Below are positions 1-6,115 of a stretch of DNA of 8,226 bases, piece by piece. Position 1 is the stretch's first letter; each line of letters begins with the position of its first letter. Under the pieces are notes generated by a model, which was not told the DNA's origin, searched no databases, and saw nothing but the letters and a program-made list of their open reading frames with translations. This stretch comes from JBLHLB01 sp047618505 (GTDB taxonomy: Bacteria; Planctomycetota; UBA1135; GCA-002686595). The position numbers and the translations under genes were made by a program. The stretch is from assembly GCA_047618505.1 (NCBI GenBank), contig JBLHLB010000179.1, positions 1 to 8,226 of the forward strand, in the 5' to 3' direction.

Positions 1-368
1 CCAAGGACTTCAAGGATCGCGACATTCACATCCACGTTCCCGCCGGCGGCATCCCCAAGGATGGACCCAGCGCGGGCGTGGCCATGTACCTCGCCCTGGC
101 GTCGCTGTTCACCGGTCGCACTGTAGCCAGCGATCTGGCGGTCACCGGCGAGATTAGCCTGCGTGGATTAGTGCTGCCCGTGGGTGGAATCAAGGAGAAG
201 GTGCTCGCCGCCCACCAAGTCGGGCTTACGCGCGTGCTCTTGCCCAAGCGCAACGAAAAGGACTTCGAGGAGATCCCGCGTATCGCCCGGGAAGGTCTCG
301 AGATCCTTTGGCTGGAGAACGTTGACCAGGCCGTTGAGCTGGCGCTACGAAAGTCACCGGCCAAGTAG
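1..368 (+). CDS. lon: ATP-dependent protease Lon, C-terminal end (partial)
   Basis: This is the last 121 codons of Lon, the cytoplasmic AAA+ serine protease that degrades misfolded and regulatory proteins; the rest lies before the window. The reading frame begins at base 3. The proteolytic-domain signature PKDGPSAG is present, with the catalytic Ser codon at 69-71. The downstream motif PVGGIKEK supplies the catalytic Lys at 198-200. The two are 43 residues apart, the spacing of the E. coli Ser679/Lys722 dyad. Other family landmarks are TGEISLRG and EEIPRIAREGLEI. The protein ends in a short basic tail (LRKSPAK) and a TAG stop, close to the usual Lon end, so the C terminus looks complete and active. 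The next gene is convergent, with its end 45 bases away. The ATPase and N-terminal domains cannot be judged here. Confidence 0.97.
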   Translation, partial: KDFKDRDIHIHVPAGGIPKDGPSAGVAMYLALASLFTGRTVASDLAVTGEISLRGLVLPVGGIKEKVLAAHQVGLTRVLLPKRNEKDFEEIPRIAREGLEILWLENVDQAVELALRKSPAK

Positions 369-413
369 CTCGTCCAAGCAGCGCGTGAATACAAGTTCGC
401 GAACCGCTGCCCC

Positions 414-891
414 TTAGCCGAGCATCAAGCTGGCCAGGTGATGCCGTACGTGTCCGACATCGTCGTCAACAAACCAGCGCAGCATCGCAGGCTGCGCTGG
501 ATCGTGGGGAGCCCAGGCAATTCCCTGCAGGCAACGCGTCGCGCCCTGTCGATCAAGCTCCGCGGGCGAGATGCCTTCGCATCATATGGGCGACGTGGAG
601 ATTCAATTTACCCCATAGATTGACGAGCGCTGACCAGTTCGCCTCTCGGTATCGCTGCACCGCAACCCATGCATCTTGGTCGTAGCCGGGGAAGACAAGA
701 TCTTCGCCTAGCTGCGCTTCGACGAATCGACGCTGGTTGTTTGTGGCGGAATCCACCAGGTGTCCCAGGACTTCGCGCGCGGACCACTTGCCTCGTCCGG
801 TCGACCGCGCACTATCGACCTCCCCCATGGATCGAAGAATGGGGAGCGAAGATTTGACGAGCTCGCGCAGCGTCTAGGCAGTGTTCTCCAT
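414..891 (-). pseudogene. DinB-superfamily (DinB_2-like) protein, decayed
   Basis: Read on the minus strand this is a nearly full-length DinB-fold protein, a four-helix-bundle family usually binding a metal through His residues. The likely start is the ATG at 889-891 (MENTA). An in-frame TAG follows at 874-876 as codon 6, then the frame continues TLRELVKSSLPILRSM and WSAREVLGHLVDSA, a typical DinB N terminus with a ligand-type His. The core FPGYDQDAW is well conserved. After HMMRR the frame breaks. Dropping one base near 573 restores RRISPAELDR and then FVDDDVGHVRHHLASLM, the expected His-rich last helix, ending at TAA 414-416. The repaired length is 158 residues, normal for the family. Two independent lesions favour a pseudogene. 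Sequencing error plus a start at the CTG at 868-870 is the alternative. The DinB assignment rests on remembered family motifs. Confidence 0.85.
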
Positions 892-1257
892 TAGGAGTCG
901 CCTTGGTCATGCTGCATCCAGCGCTGGCGGTGGCTATGAACATTGCGGTCAGGGGCTTACGGAGTTGGAAACAGTGAGCCTCCATGGACTTGCTTCTTGG
1001 GCACTGGCTGCCGGGATAGGGAACGGGAAAATGGAGCAAGGTGCCCAGACGCCACTTCAAGACCTCGCGACCCGCACGTCTGCACAGCTGAGGAATGTAC
1101 GCCCCGAGTGCCAAAGATAACTCACAAGAGAGAGCGAACCCCACGATCCAGAGGGCACACGGAGCCCTATCCCTTCGTCAAGATGAAGTAGGATTGGAAC
1201 GCGCCGATCCCTCTCCTCTCGGCCCCTCCTCATGCCCCTACCGCCACCGGTTCCCCC
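892..1257. other. Non-coding or unassigned stretch before the VWA gene
   Basis: This stretch lies between the divergent DinB remnant and the HEAT/VWA gene and should carry the promoters of both. Open frames exist on both strands but none shows family motifs, a plausible start site or sensible composition. The last 55 bases are strongly pyrimidine-rich (CTCTCCTCTC, then CCCCTCCT). I see no convincing -35/-10 pair, inverted repeat or purine-rich ribosome binding site just before 1258. A short proline-rich reading frame at 1232-1261 is listed separately. Confidence 0.5.
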
Positions 1258-1261
1258 ATGA
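1232..1261 (+). promoter_or_regulatory. Possible nine-codon upstream ORF overlapping the VWA gene start
   Basis: The frame ATG CCC CTA CCG CCA CCG GTT CCC CCA TGA encodes MPLPPPVPP. Its TGA (1259-1261) overlaps the ATG of the HEAT/VWA gene (1258-1260) as ATGA, the classic arrangement for translational coupling. Consecutive prolines are known to slow ribosomes. No Shine-Dalgarno sequence precedes 1232, and a C-rich tract will often read as proline by chance, so function is inference. Its interest comes from the same layout recurring before the gene at 4059. Confidence 0.25.
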
Positions 1262-3162
1262 CTGTGACGCGACCCCGCCCGCTGCTGAGATGTGCTCTTG
1301 CGGCCCTCTTCTTGCTCCTTGGACTCTCACTCTCGTCCTCCGCCCTAGGTTTCGCGTCGGAAATCTCTGGAGTCGAAATCGTTCCGCCGACGGGGCCCGG
1401 GCGCAGCGCGCCCTTGGATGTCAAGACGCTCCTCGCTGAGGTCAAGGACCAACGTGACCAGGTCGAGCCCAGAACCTTTGGACGCATCGCGAAGTACAAG
1501 ACGCCGGAGGCTCTCAAGGCACTTCAAAAAGCGATCACGTACCTCAATAACGAGGGAATGCTCGGCCAAGCCTACATCGCCTTTGGCGAGTTTGAGTCCT
1601 CGAACGAGCTCAAGGATGACGCTCTCAAGTTCCTGCTCCAGGCGGCGCGAAAGCACAAGCGCGACGAGAATCAGCGAGCCGCTACGCGTGCGCTCCTGCG
1701 CTTCGGTCCCGGCGCCCACGATGCCTTGCGAGTGGTTGTAGAGAGTCACCGCGAAGAAACAATTCGCGCCCTAGCAATCCAGGGGCTGCTCGAAGTGTTG
1801 TCCGAGGAGAATAACGCCGACGCCGCCGAGCTGATCATCATGAACAGCAACCTGAGCCTGGCGGGACAGGCCCAAGCAATTGAGAAGGCCCTGACAGCGA
1901 TGGACGGCGACGGGGTCAATGAGCTCTTTGTCGAGTTGGTCGACCGCAAGAATCTGGCCATTGGTATGCGGCTCGTCCTGTTGGACGCACTGCGGGAAAG
2001 AGAGGAGCCGCTTGTCGACGAGCTGCTACTTGATCTCCTGAATGATCCGGCAGCGGAACTGCTGCTACGTGCCATCGTGATTGTTGGAGAGCGCGAGACC
2101 GACGGTGCACGTGTCGCATTGCTGCGCCTTGCCGATGCCAAACTCGACCCGATTTCCCGCGCAGCGATCATTGCTCTGGGGCTGCTCGAAGGTCGTTCGG
2201 ACAACTGGGAGAAGGCGGCCATGGACTACTCCAACGGACGCCGGAAGGCGCACCGCATGGGCGCCGCCGTAGCCCTTGGCAACCTGCGCACGGACGCTGC
2301 CCTGCACCGTCTGCACGAAATGCTGAAGGACGAAGATCGAGTTGTTCGCATCGAAGCTATTCAGGTCATTGGAAACCTCCGGCGCCCGGAATCGATCCCC
2401 TTCCTCGTGGCTCGTTTGCCCGCGGAAAAGGGGCGCATCAAAGAGAACATCGCCACGGTCCTACGGCTCTTCACAGGCCTTGACTTGGGCATTCGCACAC
2501 AACGATGGATGACCTGGTGGGAAGCGGAAGGCAAGGACAAGCCCCTGCCTACCTACAAGGAGGCACTGGCGGCGGAGACCGAGCGAGGCAAGCGCTTGGC
2601 CAATGATGTATCGCGCACGAGCTTCTACGGTCTAAAGGTCATCAGCGACCGAGTAGCCTTTGTCATGGACGTTTCCGGTTCCATGTCTGCGCGGGCGCGG
2701 GGCCGGAGCGAACGCAGCGGCACCGGTAGCGGTACACGGATTTCGGTTGCGAAGAATGAGCTGCGCCAGGTTCTCGACAAGATCCCCAATGGCGACTTCT
2801 TCAACATGATCTTCTTTGAGGGTGGTGTGCGTTCCTGGGAGGACGGCATGACCGAGATGGACAAGAAGTCGCGGGAAGATGCGCAGGCCTTCCTGGCACG
2901 CCAGCGGGCCGCCGGCGGCACCAATGTGTACGACGCCCTCCGCTTGGCCTTCGAGGACGAAGAGCTCGACACGATCTACCTGCTTTCCGATGGAATCCCA
3001 TCGGCCGGTCGCATCACAGATGCAGCTGCGATTCGGCTCGAAGTTCAGCGCTGGAATGCCACCCGCAAGGTGCAAATCAACACTGTATCCATCGGGACAG
3101 CGTCGCGACTTCTGCAATGGCTTGCCGAAGACAACGGCGGCAAGTACATCCAGGTTCTCTAG
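1258..3162 (+). CDS. Secreted HEAT-repeat protein with C-terminal von Willebrand factor A domain
   Basis: This 634-residue protein is predicted to be exported. An N-terminal signal peptide has basic residues (TRPRPLLR) followed by a hydrophobic leucine/alanine run to about residue 32. Residues about 75-410 are alpha-helical HEAT-like repeats, for example the stretch DEDRVVRIEAIQVIGNL. A short linker with Trp417 and Trp420-Trp421 (WMTWWEAEGK) and the motif FYGLKVISDRVAF leads into a VWA domain at about 464-634. The metal-binding MIDAS site is complete: DVSGSM (Asp471, Ser473, Ser475), Thr555 in GGTNVYD and Asp578 in LLSDG. This predicts a divalent-metal-dependent adhesion or protein-interaction domain on a helical scaffold. 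A basic, Gly/Ser-rich insert (ARARGRSERSG) follows the first MIDAS loop. HEAT/VWA fusions with this linker are familiar from planctomycetes; the ligand is unknown. No Shine-Dalgarno sequence is evident, and the start is chosen because it gives an intact signal peptide. Confidence 0.92.
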   Translation: MTVTRPRPLLRCALAALFLLLGLSLSSSALGFASEISGVEIVPPTGPGRSAPLDVKTLLAEVKDQRDQVEPRTFGRIAKYKTPEALKALQKAITYLNNEGMLGQAYIAFGEFESSNELKDDALKFLLQAARKHKRDENQRAATRALLRFGPGAHDALRVVVESHREETIRALAIQGLLEVLSEENNADAAELIIMNSNLSLAGQAQAIEKALTAMDGDGVNELFVELVDRKNLAIGMRLVLLDALREREEPLVDELLLDLLNDPAAELLLRAIVIVGERETDGARVALLRLADAKLDPISRAAIIALGLLEGRSDNWEKAAMDYSNGRRKAHRMGAAVALGNLRTDAALHRLHEMLKDEDRVVRIEAIQVIGNLRRPESIPFLVARLPAEKGRIKENIATVLRLFTGLDLGIRTQRWMTWWEAEGKDKPLPTYKEALAAETERGKRLANDVSRTSFYGLKVISDRVAFVMDVSGSMSARARGRSERSGTGSGTRISVAKNELRQVLDKIPNGDFFNMIFFEGGVRSWEDGMTEMDKKSREDAQAFLARQRAAGGTNVYDALRLAFEDEELDTIYLLSDGIPSAGRITDAAAIRLEVQRWNATRKVQINTVSIGTASRLLQWLAEDNGGKYIQVL

Positions 3163-3293
3163 AGCCTCACTCCGGAAAGACGGGTCGCTAGGTCTTGGAT
3201 TTTGATCAAACCCGGTCCTTCAAACGAGGTAGCGCATCATCTTAGGCAGCTCCATCAGATGCTCCTCCCCCGACTCAACCATGGGGCACAACC

Positions 3294-3716
3294 ATGGAGC
3301 ACGCGGCCGATGACCTGCACGCCTCGGGTGTCCCTGACGGGGTTCTCCAACCGGGGACGGCCCTGCCGCCGTTCGATCTGGCCGACACAGGAGGCAAGTC
3401 GCTCCGCGCGGAAGAGCTCAGCGCGAAGGGACGGTTGGTCGTGAGCTTCTAGCGCGGACACTGGTTTCCGTACTGCAATGCAGAGCTGGGAGTCCTGCAG
3501 CACAACGTCACCGCCATCGACGAGCTGGGCGCACCCCTTGTCGCGGTCTCCCCGCAACTTTCCGCGCTGAACGTCACGGGCACCTAGGGGTTGCCGCTCC
3601 CGGCGCGCCTGGTCGTCGACGCGGGCGGCGTGGGCCGCAGCATCGAAACCGAAACGGACGACACCGAACGCACGCATTCGAGGGCAACGTTCGAGGTGTT
3701 ACGCAGCTTGCAATAG
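3294..3716 (+). pseudogene. Peroxiredoxin-like (AhpC/TSA family) protein, decayed
   Basis: The frame from ATG 3294 reads MEHAADDLHASGV, ALPPFDLADTGGKSLRAEEL and LVVSF, then TAG (3450-3452), then RGHWFPYCNAELGVLQ. Peroxiredoxin-like thioredoxin-fold proteins have a YRG.WCPYC motif here, so the TAG most simply replaces a Tyr codon (TAC to TAG) and the peroxidatic Cys is Phe (TTT). After LGAPLVAVSPQ the frame goes almost directly to a second TAG (3585-3587) and then LPLPARLVVDAGGVGRSIE. Intact relatives have roughly 60 residues between these blocks, so about 50 appear deleted. The C-terminal end (ATFEVLRSLQ, TAG 3714-3716) is recognisable. The N-terminal helix common in the family is missing or eroded upstream. 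Two stops, loss of the catalytic Cys and the deletion make this non-functional as a peroxidase. It lies 131 bases after the VWA gene. Confidence 0.85.
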
Positions 3717-4058
3717 AGACGGCTCCATCCGCTATGCCCTGGACGTCGAAGGGGCCCGAACGGGACGCTGGCGGACGGTCGCAGCAACGGGGGAAGAAAG
3801 CTGCGGGAGACCAATCAGGGCCGCTCCGCGGGAAAGGTTTGCCAGGGCGAACCGTGTTTCAACAGCAGGACCCGCACTCCGTTCTACGTGGACGATGCCA
3901 GAGACTCGCCGAGCGACCCCCTTGCACAACAGCCTACAAGCCCCAGATCAGCCTGGAAGGAGCAAGAATCCCGCACGGCCGCCCACCCCACAGGAGAAGC
4001 CTACTAAGATGCTTAGTGCCACTGCCTGGCTGCCCCACCCCCCTATAGACCCAGCACC
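3717..4058. other. Unassigned stretch between the peroxiredoxin remnant and the ASPIC gene
   Basis: I recognise no gene in these 342 bases. A 104-codon plus-strand frame (3734-4048) and a 65-codon minus-strand frame (3732-3929) are open, but both are rich in Arg, Pro and Gly with no domain motif, as expected of chance frames in GC-rich DNA. The stretch could be further gene debris continuing the neighbouring pseudogene. Its last 70 bases hold a purine-rich AGGAGAAG (3992-3999) and a short ORF, listed separately, plus a TATAGA hexamer at 4044-4049. Confidence 0.45.
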
Positions 4059-4062
4059 ATGA
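3992..4062 (+). promoter_or_regulatory. Possible ribosome site and 17-codon leader ORF coupled to the ASPIC gene
   Basis: AGGAGAAG at 3992-3999 is a good Shine-Dalgarno match. The first ATG after it, at 4009, opens a frame encoding MLSATAWLPHPPIDPAP and ending at TGA 4060-4062. That stop overlaps the ATG at 4059-4061 of the ASPIC gene as ATGA. The ASPIC gene has no ribosome site of its own directly upstream, and its frame is closed by a TAG at 4014-4016, so it could be translated by termination-reinitiation from this leader. Spacing from AGGAG to the leader ATG is 12 bases, slightly long. The peptide is proline-rich toward its end. Function is inferred from layout only. Confidence 0.35.
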
Positions 4063-5918
4063 TGACTCTGCCTGTCGTCGTCCCCACATACTTTTTGCCG
4101 GCCGCGGCCTTGGCCCTCCTGGCCAGCTCCGCGTCAACACAGGCAACCGTCGTCTTCGATGACATCGTCATTGAATCAGGGACGCGCAACAACAGCTTCG
4201 GACGCGGGTCAGCCATGGTCGACTTGGATCAGGACGGGCTGCTCGATCTCGTTTGTGCGGACGCGTCGCAGCAGAACCAGTTCTATCAGCAGCAGCCCGA
4301 CGGCACGTTTATCGACGCAGCGACGATCTGGGGTATCCCCGGCGTCGCCGAATATGATTGGGGTGTGCTCGCGGCCGACTTCGACAACGACGGCGACAAC
4401 GATCTCTACTTCGGCAACGGCGGCTCGGCTGGCAACGATGATCCGACCCGGCCCATGCCCAACCAGCTTTTGCGAAACGACATCATGGGCACAGGAGTGC
4501 TCACCGACGTCAGCTCTCTGATGGGCGACGCGATCAATCCGGACGACACCTTCGGCATGACCGCCCTCGACTTTGATCGCGACGGCTTCCTGGACATATT
4601 CAACTCGGACAAGGATCACAGCTGCAAGCTGCTCCGGAACACCGGTGGACTCTATTTCGTGGACGTCTCGACCGCCGCCGGGATCACGCGCGTTTCGGAC
4701 TGGCGCCATTGTGGCGCGGCGGACATCGACAACGACGGTTGGCCTGACATCGGTGTAGGCAGCTACGACTCCGGCAACGCGCTGTACCACAACCAGCAAG
4801 ACGGCACGTTCATGAACATCGCCGCCAGCGCCGGAGTCCTGAATCCGATCGAAAACTTCGGCCTCGTTTTCCAGGACTACGACAACGATGGCCTGCAGGA
4901 CATCTTCATTCCCAAGTACCAGCAGGTTCCGATCGGTCCCAGCCCGGTCTACCTGAATCAGGGCGACCTAACCTTCGTCAACGTCAGCCAGGGTAGCGGT
5001 ATCGGTGCCCACACGGACATGGGCCACGAGTCGGCCGACATAGACTCCGATGGCTACCCCGATATCATATTAGGTACCGGAAACCCTTTCTTCAGCGACC
5101 CGGATTACCTCTACACGGTCGTGCCGAACGGGGCGGGCGGATTGACAATCACCGACATCTCGACGTCATCGGGCTTCAACGCGAGCGGAATCTCCCGTCA
5201 GCACGGCCAGGCAATCGGTGACTATGACCGCGACGGTGACATCGACATCTACTGCAACAACGGCGGGCCGCACTGGATGGCGTCCACGAGTCAGTCCAAC
5301 TTCTTCATGCAGAACCGCGGCAACGCAAATGCATGGACCGCGCTAGAAATCGCCGGTGTCTACTCGAACAGGACCGGCGTCGGCGTCGTGGGGAAGGCTT
5401 CGACGACTGCGGGACGCGATGTCTACCGCACGCTGCAGGTGGGCCGCGGCTTCGGCAATACGCCCGATCATGCACTCCACTTTGGGATCGGTTCGGACGC
5501 CGCCGTCGAGCGCATCGAGCTGCGCTGGCCAAGCGGAATTGTCCAATGCATCGACGATCCGGCCCCGAACGCCTACTCGAGCATCGTCGAAACCGGCGCG
5601 TTGCTTATCGGCACTCCGACCATCGGCCAGGCCTTCTCCTTCGACTTCGCCGGCGCAGTTGGTGAGGTCGTCGAGCTGGCCATGTCGAACGGAACGGCGA
5701 CTAGCGAAATCGACGGCGTGAACGGCTCTCTCTTGCTGGCGGCTCCGTACATCTTGCTGCCACCGATTCCGCTGGACGCCTCCGGACGCCGCAGCCTGTC
5801 TATTCCCGTCCCCGACCTGCCGGCACTGGTTGGCCTGTCGTTCTACGCCCAAGGCTGGATTCACGCGCCGGGCTCCGGCGGAACCCTGTCACAACTACAC
5901 GCCTTCACTATTCAATAA
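4059..5918 (+). CDS. Exported FG-GAP/VCBS seven-repeat protein with ASPIC/UnbV domain (CRTAC1-like)
   Basis: This 619-residue protein has a hydrophobic N terminus (VVVPTYFLPAAALALLASS) ending near ASTQA, which looks like a signal peptide although its n-region lacks Lys and Arg. Seven Asp-rich calcium-binding loops of the form DxDxDGxxD start at residues 55, 107, 171, 222, 273, 327 and 388 (for example DLDQDGLLDLV and DYDNDGLQDIF). They are spaced 51-64 residues apart, consistent with a seven-bladed beta-propeller. Residues about 424-500 match the ASPIC/UnbV domain (NAWTALEIAG, GRDVYRTLQVGRGFG, VERIELRWPSG). Residues about 507-619 form a beta-rich C-terminal module (IPVPDLPALVGLSFYAQGW) that resembles the end of the protein at 6116-8194. 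The role is probably extracellular binding; the partner is unknown. The frame is closed by a TAG at 4014, so ATG 4059 or the adjacent ATG 4062 is the start. Confidence 0.94.
   Translation: MMTLPVVVPTYFLPAAALALLASSASTQATVVFDDIVIESGTRNNSFGRGSAMVDLDQDGLLDLVCADASQQNQFYQQQPDGTFIDAATIWGIPGVAEYDWGVLAADFDNDGDNDLYFGNGGSAGNDDPTRPMPNQLLRNDIMGTGVLTDVSSLMGDAINPDDTFGMTALDFDRDGFLDIFNSDKDHSCKLLRNTGGLYFVDVSTAAGITRVSDWRHCGAADIDNDGWPDIGVGSYDSGNALYHNQQDGTFMNIAASAGVLNPIENFGLVFQDYDNDGLQDIFIPKYQQVPIGPSPVYLNQGDLTFVNVSQGSGIGAHTDMGHESADIDSDGYPDIILGTGNPFFSDPDYLYTVVPNGAGGLTITDISTSSGFNASGISRQHGQAIGDYDRDGDIDIYCNNGGPHWMASTSQSNFFMQNRGNANAWTALEIAGVYSNRTGVGVVGKASTTAGRDVYRTLQVGRGFGNTPDHALHFGIGSDAAVERIELRWPSGIVQCIDDPAPNAYSSIVETGALLIGTPTIGQAFSFDFAGAVGEVVELAMSNGTATSEIDGVNGSLLLAAPYILLPPIPLDASGRRSLSIPVPDLPALVGLSFYAQGWIHAPGSGGTLSQLHAFTIQ
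4221..5252 (+). repeat. Seven VCBS/FG-GAP protein repeats within the ASPIC gene
   Basis: The repeat cores encode the calcium loops at 4221, 4377, 4569, 4722, 4875, 5037 and 5220. Each encodes D-(L/F/I/Y)-D-x-D-G-x-x-D. The repeats are well diverged outside the loop, so they are old protein repeats and not a recent DNA expansion. Seven is the usual blade number for a closed FG-GAP propeller. Confidence 0.8.
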
Positions 5919-5943
5919 CCGCCGGCGCAGGCGCGTGCTCTAC

Positions 5944-5962
5944 GGCGGAAAGAGATTCCGCT
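5944..5962 (+). terminator. Small hairpin after the ASPIC gene
   Basis: GCGGAA (5945-5950) and TTCCGC (5956-5961) form a perfect 6-bp stem around the loop AGAGA, extended by a possible G-T pair. It sits 26 bases after the stop at 5918. No T-run follows, so it is not a canonical intrinsic terminator. It might be a transcript-end stabilising hairpin or chance. Confidence 0.25.
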
Positions 5963-6093
5963 TGCCGCGCTGGTCTCTGATCCGCCCGACTGGAGCGGTC
6001 GGCCTCGAAGGCTTGGAAATGGCTCTGCGTCTTGCGAGAACGTAAATTGCGTGTTCGAATCAAAGAGTAGAGATCCGCACCCGTGATTGCTCA

Positions 6094-6106
6094 AAGGAAG
6101 AGAGAG
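6094..6106 (+). promoter_or_regulatory. Purine-rich candidate ribosome binding site for the FG-GAP/PKD gene
   Basis: The run AAGGAAGAGAGAG lies 9-15 bases before the ATG at 6116, depending on which purines pair. It is the only Shine-Dalgarno-like sequence directly preceding one of the three large genes' own starts, and it favours 6116 over the internal ATG at 6206. A TAA sits immediately before this ATG (6113-6115), so the frame cannot extend further. Confidence 0.4.
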
Positions 6107-6115
6107 ACCGAATAA

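Noticed and set aside
872..1000. A lipoprotein-like motif (FIATASAGC) on the minus strand
   Set aside because: It is followed by only about 20 residues before running into the DinB remnant in another frame, with no mature protein and no ribosome site.
3177..3196. AAGAC/GTCTT inverted repeat after the VWA gene as a terminator
   Set aside because: The stem is only 5 bp with a 10-base loop and no T-run.
3276..3297. Direct repeat CAACCATGG at 3276-3284 and 3289-3297
   Set aside because: Only nine bases long with a four-base gap, next to a decayed gene; likely chance, and no mobile element is present.
3450..3587. TAG read as pyrrolysine or another amino acid in the peroxiredoxin-like frame
   Set aside because: The same frame has lost its catalytic Cys and an apparent 50-residue block, and other genes in the window end at TAG where their families normally end.
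3734..4048. A 104-codon plus-strand open frame as a small hypothetical gene
   Set aside because: Its composition is Arg/Gly/Pro/Gln-rich with no recognisable motif, no ribosome site was seen, and it ends within the leader region of the next gene.
4044..4049. TATAGA as a -10 element giving a nearly leaderless ASPIC transcript
   Set aside because: The spacing to ATG 4059 would fit, but no -35 match is visible and the well-placed AGGAGAAG upstream argues for a longer leader. A transcript start mapped at 4055-4059 would revive it.
4209..4799. A 196-codon open frame on the minus strand inside the ASPIC gene, and similar long antisense frames in the PKD and VWA genes
   Set aside because: They are shadows created by repeated GAC/GTC/GGC codons. 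They encode low-complexity Arg/Val/Pro-rich products without family motifs, while the plus-strand frames encode clear domains.
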